In this document: one piece after another, positions 1 to 8,217 of the stretch
How positions within the stretch are numbered: the stretch's first letter is position 1
How the letters are laid out: every line of letters starts with the position of its first letter
Assembly (NCBI GenBank): GCA_031423615.1
Contig: JANPFV010000015.1
Span: 1-64,000 of the forward strand
Reading direction: 5' to 3'
Length of the DNA: 64,000 bases
From: JADLGJ01 sp031423615
GTDB lineage: Bacteria; Omnitrophota; Gorgyraeia; Zapsychrales; JANLHA01
Notes under the pieces: model-generated
The model's input: the letters and a program-made list of their open reading frames with translations, nothing else
What the model was told of the DNA's origin: nothing
The model's database searches: none
Position numbers and translations under genes: made by a program

Positions 1-207
1 CAAAAGGTCAAAAAAGCCAAAGACGTGATGGCATTTGATGAGGACAACAAAAGTCATATTAAAGATGTCGACTGGGAGCAAATAAAACGCAGGAATATTT
101 TCTTAAAACTTGAGACTTTGTTTAAGGCGATGGGATGGCAAGAAGATCTTAAACAATTTGGTGTTGACCAAATATCCGAATCACTAGAGGAGGAAGATGT
201 TCAATGA
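1..207 (+). CDS. 5'-truncated small protein of the integrated element
   Basis: The reading frame is open from the first base, so the true start lies outside the window. GTG at 25 and ATG at 28 are internal candidates, but neither has a convincing ribosome binding site. The visible 68 residues are charged and probably helical, ending in an acidic tail (SLEEEDVQ). I do not recognise the family. The stop overlaps the next start as ATGA, so this is the first visible gene of a compact co-transcribed block. Function unknown. Confidence 0.6.
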   Translation, partial: QKVKKAKDVMAFDEDNKSHIKDVDWEQIKRRNIFLKLETLFKAMGWQEDLKQFGVDQISESLEEEDVQ

Positions 208-431
208 CAAATCAATTTTACATCATGGAGTTAGCGGACGAATTTGCTGAACAGCCAACCGTTGTTTTAATCAGAGGAGAAGAAGAGCTTTTTCGAGTGT
301 TAAAGCTGGTTGGTTCAAATAAGAAGTATGTTTTATTAGGCCTTCATAATATGGGTCTTGTTACAGATGCACAGGATTTGATCGCTGATTTAATCGACAA
401 TCAAAAACCCAAGGATATGGATTTTAGCTGA
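204..431 (+). CDS. Small unknown protein (75 aa)
   Basis: A 75-residue acidic protein of unrecognised family. It starts within an ATGA overlap with the preceding gene and ends 12 bp before the next, so translational coupling is likely. The composition suggests a small soluble alpha/beta domain (VVLIRG, YVLLGL), with no signal peptide and no membrane segment. Tight packing in a block with recombination-type genes suggests a phage or integrative-element accessory protein. Nothing in the sequence gives a specific role. Confidence 0.6.
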   Translation: MTNQFYIMELADEFAEQPTVVLIRGEEELFRVLKLVGSNKKYVLLGLHNMGLVTDAQDLIADLIDNQKPKDMDFS

Positions 432-443
432 AAGGGGACTCAT

Positions 444-680
444 ATGGCAATTCGCAGCAAAGACATCAACAGAGAGCTTCAAATAATCGATGACACAGCC
501 CGTATCACGGATGAAGACCGCAAAACTGGCGCCAAGATCATCATTCTCAAATCAATGCTAAAGGCAATGGGTCTTATGGTCAAACTCTTTCGGGATTACC
601 GAAACAATCAGGTGTTGATCATGAAGAAAATGGGCATTGAATTAAACACTCAGGAAGATACAAAAGAAGAGTCTAAATAA
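444..680 (+). CDS. Small unknown protein (78 aa)
   Basis: A 78-residue, highly charged, probably all-helical protein with an acidic C-terminus (TQEDTKEESK). An AAGGGG purine run lies about 8 bp before the ATG and supports this start. It sits between small unknown genes and the HTH-metallophosphoesterase gene, all on the same strand with short gaps. The segment LKSMLKAMG loosely resembles LETLFKAMG in the truncated first gene, which could mean a distant common origin. Function not inferred. Confidence 0.6.
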   Translation: MAIRSKDINRELQIIDDTARITDEDRKTGAKIIILKSMLKAMGLMVKLFRDYRNNQVLIMKKMGIELNTQEDTKEESK

Positions 681-698
681 AAGGACGGCTTAAATGAT

Positions 699-1844
699 AT
701 GACAGAAACTAAATCATGGACGGAAGCTAGAGTTCAGCGTTTGAAGGATTATTTAAAAGAAAGATACACTCCGACGGAAATTGCACGGTTTATGAACACC
801 AGTTATGATGCTGTGCGTAATGCCATCCGCAGATACAACTTGCAGAAGTACCAGCCTGAAGTCAAAGACGACGTTCTTTTTCCCGATGAACACAGTACCA
901 AGAAGATCAAGAAATCAGAAGTTGACGATTTAGTTTGTTATATCGGGCAGGGAATCCTCAAGAATTATGAGCATGTGCCTTTGCATGAACCATCTTTAAG
1001 GAAATGCAAAGGTAAGCGTGAAGAAATCTCAATCCTGGATATTTCCGATGTCCACATGGGAATGAAGAACAGTACCTATGACGAGGACAAAGGCAGGAAC
1101 GTAATTACTTACAACGAAGAGATTTTCTTTACCCAGCTTAAGAATCTGCAAAACAGCATTTTTCAAATCCACAGCCTACAGGAAAACGAATACAAGCTGC
1201 GTAAATTGGTCATTTTTGTCTTAGGCGACATTATCACCAATGACCGTATCTTTCCCGAACAAACCTTCGAAATTGAGAAGTGCGTAGGCTTGCAGATATG
1301 GGATGCAATTCCCGTATGGATTACGTTCTTCAATAATATGCTTCGCATTTACGAACAGATTGAGGTTGTCTGTGTAGTGGGTAATCACGGCAGGTCGAAT
1401 CCAAACCACTATAACGAGCCAGTGCAGAACAACTTCGAATACTTCATTTATCGAGCCTGGCAGAAACAGTTTGAAAACAGTAAACGTGTCAAAGTCATTG
1501 TCCCTGACACCGGCCGCTATATTCATCAGGTCGGCTGCTGGCGGCATTTGATTGAACATGGTCATGAGCTTCAAGGATATAGCGAAATGGCCATACAGAA
1601 ACAAAGCAAGGAACTCTTTATCAACGTCGGTGGTTTTGACGTGATGCACTTTGGTCACATCCACCAATTAGCCGAGAAGCGTATTTCCGATAAGGTCCTT
1701 GTGAAACAAAACGGATGCTGGATTTACAAGGATGAATACGCCTTTAAGAAATTCAAGACGTACTCAATCCCTGAACAGCATTTCTTTGGATGCAATAACA
1801 AAAGGAAAGAAACCTGGAAGTTTGCCTTGGATTTAAGGCGATAA
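699..1844 (+). CDS. HTH-metallophosphoesterase fusion protein
   Basis: Residues about 5-50 form a helix-turn-helix-like segment (TPTEIARFMNTSYDAVRNAIRR), and residues about 108-340 a calcineurin-like phosphoesterase. The metal-binding motifs are in order: DVH (D117, H119), GD in VFVLGDI, GNHG, HGH and a terminal GHIH. Such enzymes hydrolyse phosphodiesters, often in nucleic acids. The N-terminal DNA-binding region suggests recruitment to DNA, which is inference. The gene lies in a compact block of element genes, upstream of a second phosphoesterase and an SbcC-like ATPase, so a DNA-processing role fits. It could also be a regulator of phage or element replication. Confidence 0.75.
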   Translation: MTETKSWTEARVQRLKDYLKERYTPTEIARFMNTSYDAVRNAIRRYNLQKYQPEVKDDVLFPDEHSTKKIKKSEVDDLVCYIGQGILKNYEHVPLHEPSLRKCKGKREEISILDISDVHMGMKNSTYDEDKGRNVITYNEEIFFTQLKNLQNSIFQIHSLQENEYKLRKLVIFVLGDIITNDRIFPEQTFEIEKCVGLQIWDAIPVWITFFNNMLRIYEQIEVVCVVGNHGRSNPNHYNEPVQNNFEYFIYRAWQKQFENSKRVKVIVPDTGRYIHQVGCWRHLIEHGHELQGYSEMAIQKQSKELFINVGGFDVMHFGHIHQLAEKRISDKVLVKQNGCWIYKDEYAFKKFKTYSIPEQHFFGCNNKRKETWKFALDLRR

Positions 1845-1868
1845 AAACTTAAGGAGGAAAAAGGACAA

Positions 1869-2393
1869 ATGGCAAAAACATTCAAAACAACGGATCTCAA
1901 GGAAGTAGGCAGAGTCAAAATATCTGCCAGAGGTTTAAGAGAGATCGCAAACAAATTGGAGCAGAAAACCGGCTCCGATACGGTAGTAAACCTTATGGTT
2001 TATTTGGCCCCTGGAGAAACGCCCAATGATTATCCTGAATTAGGATATGATTTTGGCAGTGTTACGACTGAGCCCAAGAAGACTGAGGAGAAGCCTAAAG
2101 AAGAAAAACCTGCGGAACTTAAAGTAGAAGAGCCTAAACCAGCCGTCGAGGAAACAAAAAAGACGGAAGAGAAGCCGGTTGAAACTCCCAAAGCAGAAGA
2201 AGCAAAGGTCACACCTGCGGCAGCAGAAACTCCGAAAACGGCAGAGACTCCCGCGCCTCCGGAAACACCAGCACCCAAACCGCAGGAGACGCCTGCTCCC
2301 ACAGTAGAAGATCAAAAGGCCAAGGATTTAGAAAATAAGGCCCAAGAAATCAAAACAGAAGCAAATACACAATTAAACACGGAACAAAAATGA
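1869..2393 (+). CDS. Protein with small N-terminal domain and long Pro/Glu/Lys/Thr-rich tail
   Basis: The first ~60 residues look folded; residues ~65-174 are a low-complexity, disordered tail built from irregular repeats such as EEKP, ETPKA and ETPAP. No signal peptide or membrane segment is visible. An AGGAGGAAAAAGG purine stretch just upstream gives a good ribosome binding site. The stop overlaps the start of the next phosphoesterase gene (ATGA), implying coupled translation. Tails like this often act as flexible linkers or interaction hubs. The family is not recognised. Confidence 0.65.
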   Translation: MAKTFKTTDLKEVGRVKISARGLREIANKLEQKTGSDTVVNLMVYLAPGETPNDYPELGYDFGSVTTEPKKTEEKPKEEKPAELKVEEPKPAVEETKKTEEKPVETPKAEEAKVTPAAAETPKTAETPAPPETPAPKPQETPAPTVEDQKAKDLENKAQEIKTEANTQLNTEQK

Positions 2394-3280
2394 GACTCTT
2401 AGTAATTGGCGATACGCATATTGATGATCCCTACCTTGATGAGCTGCGGACAATCTTTGCCGAAATTATGGAAATTGAGGCGGATGCCGTAGTTCATCTT
2501 GGGGATTATTACAACCTCAATAAACCATCTCCCGCGTCACTGACTTTTGGTACAGAAATGGCTAAGAGCCTTGTCAATAAGTACAGGGATTTTACTCTAT
2601 TGGCCGGCAATGGTCGGCACAACTGGATGAATGGGCACAGCGTCGTCGATTACTTGACTTATTTAGGGGTCAAGTGTGTTGGTATGGAGTATGAACAGGT
2701 CATAGAAGGTAAGAAGGTATTGTTCGGCCATCACATGACCAATGAGTCTTATAAAGAGTACGGCAGCCATTTTTATACTGTGGCTGAACTTAAAAAACAA
2801 TACGACCTTGTACTTTTAGGGCATCAGCATATACCTCAAGACATCTCGCCAAAGATTTTTCACTTGGGCTCTGCTTTTTATCAGCACTTTAATGAATCGC
2901 TGGACCCATTTAAACGGATAGCCATTGTTGAGAATGGAGAGATTGAATTTATTCCTCTCAAATCGCCTGTTCCAATGATTGATGTAACCGATATGGGTGA
3001 TCTTCAGAAGATTAATCCACGAACTAAAGTAAGATTTCTGATTTCAAGCTTCGATGCCTTTAAGAAATCTATCAATAGCCTTGGTGAATGGCGGAATAAA
3101 TTTGTTGAGTTCAAGTATGAGCTTCGCTATGACAAAACTTTTTCCAAGGCTAAGGCAGAACATAAGGTAAATACACAGGACACACAAAGACGTTTGAGCA
3201 TCATCGAAGAGATCAATCGGCAGGTCAAGGATGATGCAGTCCGCGATCTCCTGGTGACTCAATTTAAGGACGAGGTATAA
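2390..3280 (+). CDS. SbcD/Mre11-like metallophosphoesterase
   Basis: A 296-residue calcineurin-like phosphoesterase with GDTH (D8, H10), LGD (D39), an altered GN motif (GNGRHN, residues 73-78, where a canonical enzyme has GNHD), GHH and a final GHQH. It is immediately followed, without a gap, by a Rad50/SbcC-type ATPase. That pairing is the signature of SbcCD or phage T4 gp47/gp46 nuclease complexes, which process DNA ends during recombination and replication. The protein is shorter than bacterial SbcD (~400 aa), so a phage-type version is more likely. The displaced His in the GN motif is unusual and may change metal binding. Confidence 0.72.
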   Translation: MRLLVIGDTHIDDPYLDELRTIFAEIMEIEADAVVHLGDYYNLNKPSPASLTFGTEMAKSLVNKYRDFTLLAGNGRHNWMNGHSVVDYLTYLGVKCVGMEYEQVIEGKKVLFGHHMTNESYKEYGSHFYTVAELKKQYDLVLLGHQHIPQDISPKIFHLGSAFYQHFNESLDPFKRIAIVENGEIEFIPLKSPVPMIDVTDMGDLQKINPRTKVRFLISSFDAFKKSINSLGEWRNKFVEFKYELRYDKTFSKAKAEHKVNTQDTQRRLSIIEEINRQVKDDAVRDLLVTQFKDEV

Positions 3281-4780
3281 ATGTTTCTTAAAAGATTAAA
3301 ACTTAAGAACTATCAGATTTATAAGGACTTTGAGGCTGACTTCTCCTCGATGACTTTTATAAAAGGTAAGAATGGGATAGGTAAAAGTACACTCGGGCAA
3401 GAGGCATTGCTGTTTTGTATTTGGGGTTATACAGCAAAGAATTTGACTGAAATCCCCACCCGTGGGGTTTCAAAGACGTGTTCAATTGAAGTAGAGATTG
3501 AACATGAAGAAAGTACCTATATCGTTGAGCGAAAAATCCCCAGCGATTTGAAGGTTGTAAAAGACGGACAGCCGTTAGTCTTTGAGAATGCTTCTGCTGG
3601 TCAAAGTTATCTTAAAACCCTCTTTGGGGAAGCGCTGAATTTTAAGAAGTTCCACATGATCGACAATGAAACGGGTATCAATTTCATTGATCCAAAAGCA
3701 GCTACAAGTTTTAAACAGATTATGTTTTCCGTTTCAGAAGACCGATTTAATCGAGTGAAAGAAAATCTTTCAAGAATCAAACAGGAACGTGAGATTTGGA
3801 ATAAAGACAATGCAGTCATTTATTTTCATGCTCCTTCCGAGAAAAGATTAAATCTGCTGACTCAAAAAATAGCCTTGCTGGAAGAAGAGAAGAACAAGGT
3901 TATTGCTGAAGAAAGAAAAGTCGGCAATGAGGAATATACCCAGGGGAATCTGATAGGTCAAATTCAAGGACAGATTCGCAATATTGAAGCTCAAAGAACC
4001 AAGATGAGTGCAACAAATTGTTATGCCTGCGGTGCGCCATTAAAGCGGGAACAGAATGTGGATATTATAGCCAAGCAGGAAGCAAACATTCAGGATTTAC
4101 AGGGGCAATTGGCAAATGCCAAAGACGTATTGGAAGAAATTCAAGAATTCCGAGCAAGAGCAAGAGAACCGATACAAGTAATTGATAACCATATCCGTCA
4201 TGTTTTTGATCTCAAAGCGAAACTTGAGGGTCGGCTTAAACAAAAGAATTTTATTTATACGACTCAGGATGTGGAAATTGCAAAGCAGGCTATTAAAGAG
4301 TTGGATGTTCTTTCGACGACATTTTTGGTTAATAGCATTCGAAGTTTAGAACCAATCATCAATGAGGTCTTATCCAAAATCAATTACCAATTGGAATTTG
4401 ATATTAACGATAAGGGTAAATTCGACATGAAACTGACCGATAAGGAAGGGCAGGTCTTTACCTATAAAGACTTATCCACCGGTCAGAAATTAATGCTTCA
4501 GATTGCTTTTAAGCTGGCTTTGCTTTTAGAACGCGGGGAGGAAGGTCTAGTCATTGCCGATGAAGGACTAGGTTCATTGGATCATGAAAACTTGCTGCAT
4601 GTTTTGACGATATTTCAGAATTATCCTTTCCAGTTGGTATTTATTATCCACCATTTTGACAACATACCAGAAGGAATAAAGGTGATTGATTTAAATCCGC
4701 AGGAACAGCCGGTTAAAACCGTGGTTCCTGAGAAAGCGAAACGAAAAAGAAATGGCATACCGTCTAAACAAAGGGCGTAA
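3281..4780 (+). CDS. Rad50/SbcC-like (phage gp46-type) ATPase
   Basis: A compact SMC-type ATPase of 499 residues. Walker A is GKNGIGKST (residues 29-37); a zinc-hook-like CYAC pair lies at C247/C250 in the middle of a coiled-coil region; the ABC signature LSTGQK is near residue 397 and Walker B (VIADEG) near 422. The coiled coils are much shorter than in cellular SbcC (~1000 aa), matching phage gp46-like proteins. It begins directly after the stop of the phosphoesterase gene, so the two probably form an ATP-driven end-processing nuclease of the element. The Lys/Arg-rich C-terminus overlaps the next small gene. Confidence 0.85.
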   Translation: MFLKRLKLKNYQIYKDFEADFSSMTFIKGKNGIGKSTLGQEALLFCIWGYTAKNLTEIPTRGVSKTCSIEVEIEHEESTYIVERKIPSDLKVVKDGQPLVFENASAGQSYLKTLFGEALNFKKFHMIDNETGINFIDPKAATSFKQIMFSVSEDRFNRVKENLSRIKQEREIWNKDNAVIYFHAPSEKRLNLLTQKIALLEEEKNKVIAEERKVGNEEYTQGNLIGQIQGQIRNIEAQRTKMSATNCYACGAPLKREQNVDIIAKQEANIQDLQGQLANAKDVLEEIQEFRARAREPIQVIDNHIRHVFDLKAKLEGRLKQKNFIYTTQDVEIAKQAIKELDVLSTTFLVNSIRSLEPIINEVLSKINYQLEFDINDKGKFDMKLTDKEGQVFTYKDLSTGQKLMLQIAFKLALLLERGEEGLVIADEGLGSLDHENLLHVLTIFQNYPFQLVFIIHHFDNIPEGIKVIDLNPQEQPVKTVVPEKAKRKRNGIPSKQRA

Positions 4781-4988
4781 GTTTGAGATTTATATAAGAC
4801 GTTATGCAAGTCCGTTTTTGATTGGCATCGGTGAATTTGTCTGTAGAGAAAATATTTGGATTGTTCTGCATCATGGAGTCATGAAGGCCCAGACATTCAA
4901 ATTTAAAGTCAAAGGCCGGTTTATTTACGGTAATCAATGTGAATACCGGCCGGTAAATAAAGATACAGCCCTTGAATCAGAGGGCTAA
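4752..4988 (+). CDS. Small unknown protein (78 aa)
   Basis: A 78-residue basic protein of unrecognised family that overlaps the end of the SbcC-like gene by 29 bp in another frame. There is no clear ribosome binding site at ATG 4752, so coupling to the upstream gene or a later internal start is possible. The central part (FLIGIGEFVCRENIWIVLHHG) looks like beta strands of a small domain. It is followed within 20 bp by a 48-residue membrane protein with a strong ribosome binding site. Could be spurious in its first third; moderate confidence overall. Confidence 0.45.
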   Translation: MAYRLNKGRKFEIYIRRYASPFLIGIGEFVCRENIWIVLHHGVMKAQTFKFKVKGRFIYGNQCEYRPVNKDTALESEG

Positions 4989-5004
4989 GAAAGGAGATCA
5001 GTAT

Positions 5005-5151
5005 ATGGACACTAAAACCATTGTAAAAACGGCTGCTTGTGTTGTTGGGGCAGTAGTTGCCGTAACCTTATTCACCCAGCATCCAGTACCCGTTGTTTTG
5101 TTGGCAGTTAGTGCAGGTGCTTATATTTACGCCGACAAGAAATTAGCTTAA
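5005..5151 (+). CDS. 48-residue two-helix membrane peptide
   Basis: A short gene supported by a strong ribosome binding site (AAGGAGAT, 4990-4997) eight bases before ATG 5005. The product has a polar N-terminus (MDTKTIVK), two hydrophobic stretches (about residues 9-22 and 28-42) broken by TQHPVP, and a charged end (ADKKLA). This fits a helical hairpin in the inner membrane. Small two-helix proteins of this kind occur in phages and integrative elements (holin-like or exclusion peptides), but no specific family is recognised. Confidence 0.55.
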   Translation: MDTKTIVKTAACVVGAVVAVTLFTQHPVPVVLLAVSAGAYIYADKKLA

Positions 5152-5160
5152 GAATCAATT

Positions 5161-5188
5161 GGGGGCTTAGGTTTTATCCTAGCCCCCT
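5161..5188 (+). terminator. GC-rich hairpin between genes, abutting the next start codon
   Basis: GGGGGC-TTAGG pairs with CCTA-GCCCCC (one bulged base) around a TTTTAT loop. It follows the 48-residue gene, so it may attenuate transcription, although no U-run follows. It ends only three bases before ATG 5192, where it replaces any purine-rich ribosome binding site; it may therefore instead control translation of the downstream gene. Confidence 0.4.
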
Positions 5189-5191
5189 CCA

Positions 5192-5980
5192 ATGCAAACC
5201 AAACAGGCGATTATCTTAGGCGGAGGAACATCCGTCTTAGAGGGAATTAATTCAGGACTCTTCGAGAAGATACAACAAAAATTTACAGTTGGTCTGAATT
5301 TTTCCCATCATTTCTTTAGATCAACGATTTTGATGTTCGTTGATGAAACATTCATAGCAGATCAGAAGTATTCTTTAAAGCAGTTACCGCTAATTATAGG
5401 AAAGCAAGATTCAGGCGCCGCATTAAGTACCAATTCTTACCTTTTTCCTGCAACACACGGATATCAAAGAGACTGCTCTAGCGGAATTTATAAATCAACA
5501 CTCGTCGGTATATTTGCTTTATCTTTTTTGATTTATGTAATGGATGAAGGAGAAATATTTCTTCTTGGTTATGACTATGGAGCCAAGAAAGGCAAAGGAG
5601 ATCAGGGTCGAGCATATGACCATTCAGGACATGCTTTAACGCATTGGTATCAGGAAGGAAATTTATTAAGTGTTTATACCGGACAACCAGAGCAGATCGA
5701 GCACAGGGGTCTAGGAAAGGTCAGTTGGTATGAAGCGCTCCACCGCGATGGCAAGCATTCCAAACCAATCCCAAGAGCAGAACACGAATTTGAAGTCTAC
5801 CGCAATGAATCCAAAGTAAAGATTTACAACGTTTCCCTAGATTCAAAGATTCCTACTTTTTCAAAGATCAGCTATGAGCAGTTTTACCAAATGCTTAACT
5901 GCGAATCCTATGACCAGAACGCGCTGCGGGAAGAAATCCGCACAAAAACAATTGAACTCATCAAAGCGCAGAAGGGGTAA
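5192..5980 (+). CDS. DUF115-like protein (putative glycan/nucleotide-sugar handling)
   Basis: A 262-residue protein beginning with a nucleotide-binding-like strand-loop (AIILGGGTSVLEGI) and containing a later GYDYG motif. This pattern recalls DUF115/6-hydroxymethylpterin-pyrophosphokinase-like proteins that accompany surface-glycan and flagellin-glycosylation genes. It is directly followed (2 bp) by a sugar epimerase, supporting a carbohydrate role. No signal peptide or confident membrane anchor is seen. The start is fixed by the GGG loop near the N-terminus, but it lacks a normal ribosome binding site because a hairpin occupies that position. The family assignment is tentative. Confidence 0.5.
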   Translation: MQTKQAIILGGGTSVLEGINSGLFEKIQQKFTVGLNFSHHFFRSTILMFVDETFIADQKYSLKQLPLIIGKQDSGAALSTNSYLFPATHGYQRDCSSGIYKSTLVGIFALSFLIYVMDEGEIFLLGYDYGAKKGKGDQGRAYDHSGHALTHWYQEGNLLSVYTGQPEQIEHRGLGKVSWYEALHRDGKHSKPIPRAEHEFEVYRNESKVKIYNVSLDSKIPTFSKISYEQFYQMLNCESYDQNALREEIRTKTIELIKAQKG

Positions 5981-5982
5981 CA

Positions 5983-6969
5983 ATGAATTTAAACGGTGTG
6001 AAAGTGTTAGTCACCGGTGGGGCTGGTTTTGTTGGGTCCTATACAGTTGATGAACTTCTTGATTGGGGAGCAGGGGTTCGTCTCTTTGACAATTTCGAAC
6101 GCAGCCTATTTTCTTATGATGGTATTGAACGGATGAAGAAACAGATTTTAGGCGAGCGTTTAGAAATATTTAGGGGCGACCTTAGAGATCCCAAAGACTG
6201 TGATTTAGCCTGCCAGGGCATGACTTATGTAATTCATGCTGGAGCTCTTATAAGCGTTCCTGAATCAATGGAGAATCCAAAGCTTTATGACGAAATAAAT
6301 ATACAGGGAACAGAAAATATTCTTGAGAGTGCCATCAAGCATAAGGTAAGGCGCATTGTTTTTGCATCTTCCAGTTTAGTGTATGGCGATAAAGAAGGCA
6401 TCATCAGAGAAGAAGACGAGCTTGATCCGCAGTCATTTTACGCCTCAACAAAAGCCTTTTCCGAATTACGTATTAAAGCACAATCTGACCGTGAGTTGAT
6501 TCAGGGAATAATCCTTCGGTACTTCAATGTATTTGGAGACGGGCAGTCAACAAAGACGGGAGCGGTAATTCCGAACTTCATAAGTTCAATTTTTAATAAT
6601 GAGCCAGTAATTATTTACGGAGATGGTAATCAGATCAGGGATTTCGTCTATGTCAAAGATGTGGCAATGGCCAATAGATTGGCACTGACTGAAGGGGAGA
6701 ACGGCGGAATATATAACATTTGCCATCATCCCGTAACCATTAACGAGCTTTATCAAAATATTAAAGGAATAGCTAATCCCAAACATCATCAGGTTATCTA
6801 CAAAAAGGAGCGAAAGGGCGATATCAAAGGTTTTAAAGGTTCTCTTAGTGTGACGCATAATCAGTTAGGTTTTAGTGCTAGAACCATTTCTGAGAACGGA
6901 CTAGCATCAACAGTCCGACGGTATGCCGAAATTAATTACAGTAAATCAAATCTGCAAGGAGGATTCTAA
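5983..6969 (+). CDS. NAD-dependent sugar epimerase/dehydratase
   Basis: An extended short-chain dehydrogenase of 328 residues. The N-terminal Rossmann motif is VTGGAGFVG (about residues 10-18); the catalytic region has SSSLVYG and Tyr-x3-Lys in FYASTKAF; a substrate-domain motif follows (GDGNQIRDFVYVKDVA). Enzymes of this type (UDP-glucose 4-epimerase, UDP-glucuronate epimerase) interconvert nucleotide sugars. A purine-rich AAGGGG site supports the start. It sits inside the mobile region beside the DUF115-like gene rather than in the host glycan locus, suggesting the element modifies host surface glycans or DNA. The exact substrate cannot be read from sequence. Confidence 0.8.
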   Translation: MNLNGVKVLVTGGAGFVGSYTVDELLDWGAGVRLFDNFERSLFSYDGIERMKKQILGERLEIFRGDLRDPKDCDLACQGMTYVIHAGALISVPESMENPKLYDEINIQGTENILESAIKHKVRRIVFASSSLVYGDKEGIIREEDELDPQSFYASTKAFSELRIKAQSDRELIQGIILRYFNVFGDGQSTKTGAVIPNFISSIFNNEPVIIYGDGNQIRDFVYVKDVAMANRLALTEGENGGIYNICHHPVTINELYQNIKGIANPKHHQVIYKKERKGDIKGFKGSLSVTHNQLGFSARTISENGLASTVRRYAEINYSKSNLQGGF

Positions 6970-7266
6970 ATGTCCGAAGAACCAAAACAAGAAGAAACAA
7001 CTCAACAGCAGCAGACCGTTGAGCCGAAAGTTTCAGAAGAAGAGAAAGCACCTGCCGAGCCAATCGAGCTTTGTACTGATCCTGAGAAGATTGTCGCTGA
7101 AATCAATGAATTAAACAATCAGTACAAAATGCTTATTGCTCAGAAGTATCACATCGTAGGAGAACTTCAAAAGGTTGAAGAAGGCATTCAAAAATGTATG
7201 GGTGCGTATCAGGTATTAAAGAAGCTCTATGTTAAGGCGTTAAAAACAAAAGAGGAAAAAATCTGA
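6970..7266 (+). CDS. Small coiled-coil protein with disordered N-terminus
   Basis: A 98-residue protein. The first ~40 residues are Gln/Glu/Pro-rich and disordered; residues ~42-98 form a predicted coiled coil (INELNNQYKMLIAQKYHIVGELQKVEEG split by few breaks). AGGAGG, nine bases upstream, is a strong ribosome binding site. The stop and the next start overlap as TGATG. The layout resembles the small scaffold or structural accessory proteins seen in phages, but no family is recognised. Confidence 0.6.
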   Translation: MSEEPKQEETTQQQQTVEPKVSEEEKAPAEPIELCTDPEKIVAEINELNNQYKMLIAQKYHIVGELQKVEEGIQKCMGAYQVLKKLYVKALKTKEEKI

Positions 7267-7721
7267 TGTATAAAATCAAATTCTCCGATGATTCGGAATT
7301 TGTCGGAGGCGAGCCTGAGAATTCGCTATGGAATGAAATTCCGAAAGATAAGACTGTCTCATCGATGCAGTATTCCTTTCTTGGTACGGGTTTCTTGCTT
7401 AAAGATTTTGAATCATACAACCATATTGTTGAACGAGCTGTTGTTTTACTCAACTACGCAGGTAAGGTTTACCCACCAGCGGATAGAATCACGCGCATCA
7501 TCATTATGGCTAAATGGCAAAACCGTGTTTATGAAGTCGTTTACGACCTAAAGATGCAAAAGGCATATCAGCAGATTGAATTTCTAGGACGGGAATACAA
7601 AAACAGTGAAGGCATAGATATTGGGCCTTTGTTAAAAGTTACTCAGGCCACAACAGGGTGGACAAGGGGTCAATTTGATCCTGCGGTCCTTCCACAAATA
7701 CGAGGATGTTCAGGTGAATAA
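7266..7721 (+). CDS. Unknown protein (151 aa)
   Basis: A 151-residue soluble protein without a recognised family. It has alternating hydrophobic strands (VVLLNYAGKVYPP, VYEVVYDL) and no signal or membrane segment. It is translationally coupled to the preceding small coiled-coil gene (TGATG) and lies 2 bp upstream of the winged-helix gene, so it belongs to the same operon. Nothing in the sequence supports a specific function. Confidence 0.55.
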   Translation: MYKIKFSDDSEFVGGEPENSLWNEIPKDKTVSSMQYSFLGTGFLLKDFESYNHIVERAVVLLNYAGKVYPPADRITRIIIMAKWQNRVYEVVYDLKMQKAYQQIEFLGREYKNSEGIDIGPLLKVTQATTGWTRGQFDPAVLPQIRGCSGE

Positions 7722-7723
7722 AA

Positions 7724-8161
7724 ATGACAAGATGGGATATTTTAAGGGACGTGCTCACATCAAAGCACGACACAAGAGATGCGATTGGCAAAGCATGGCC
7801 GCTTTTTTTCTTTTTGGTTTTCAATACGAATATGTCAAACAAATTTATTACAAGTTATCCTGAGTTAAAAGAAAAGCTCGATGAAAGTCCCAATACAATA
7901 AAGCATTGGCGGGACCAGTTGGTTGCCAATAAGGTAGTGAAAGTTTTCAAGGGCAAGGGGTCAATGAGTTTCACCTTGCTTTCGCCTTATGATTCCTTGG
8001 TGACATGTGAACAGGATGATATCACCAGGATAAAATTAAATTCTGATCCAGCTACAAAACGCCTCTTAGATAAAGTTTCCTCGTATAACAATATGTCTCT
8101 CCTTCCTGTAATCGCAGAGATTACAGCCAAGCTCGATAATCTCGAAAAGAAGTTAGGCTAA
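7724..8161 (+). CDS. Winged-helix-like DNA-binding protein, copy 1
   Basis: A 145-residue protein whose centre (SYPELKEKLDESPNTIKHWRDQLVANKVVKVFKGKGSMSF split across helix, recognition helix and wing) looks like a winged helix. It has a close paralogue at 15551-15991: both share KAWPLF, FNTN-SNKFIT, LKEKL-ESPNTIK and YDSLVTCEQDD, as well as the C-terminal coiled coil. In both places the gene lies near the right end of an element beside a GAPDH-tail junction. That points to a role in element maintenance (replication initiation, excision control or regulation), which is inference. Confidence 0.65.
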   Translation: MTRWDILRDVLTSKHDTRDAIGKAWPLFFFLVFNTNMSNKFITSYPELKEKLDESPNTIKHWRDQLVANKVVKVFKGKGSMSFTLLSPYDSLVTCEQDDITRIKLNSDPATKRLLDKVSSYNNMSLLPVIAEITAKLDNLEKKLG

Positions 8162-8205
8162 AGAAAATACCGGAAATCTCCGACGGTCCCCGGTATACTT
8201 TCTTT
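8160..8205 (+). promoter_or_regulatory. Hairpin and possible promoter upstream of the integrase
   Basis: AAAGAAAATACCGG pairs imperfectly with CCGGTATACTTTCTTT across a 16-base loop. The right arm contains TATACT, a good -10 hexamer, 19 bases before the integrase ATG; I see no convincing -35. The structure may end the winged-helix transcript while providing an integrase promoter, or act as a binding site for the winged-helix protein. Confidence 0.4.
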
Positions 8206-8217
8206 CAAGGTAATCCT

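Noticed and set aside
1221..1667. 148-residue minus-strand frame
   Set aside because: Lies opposite the phosphoesterase metal motifs; no start signal and no domain.
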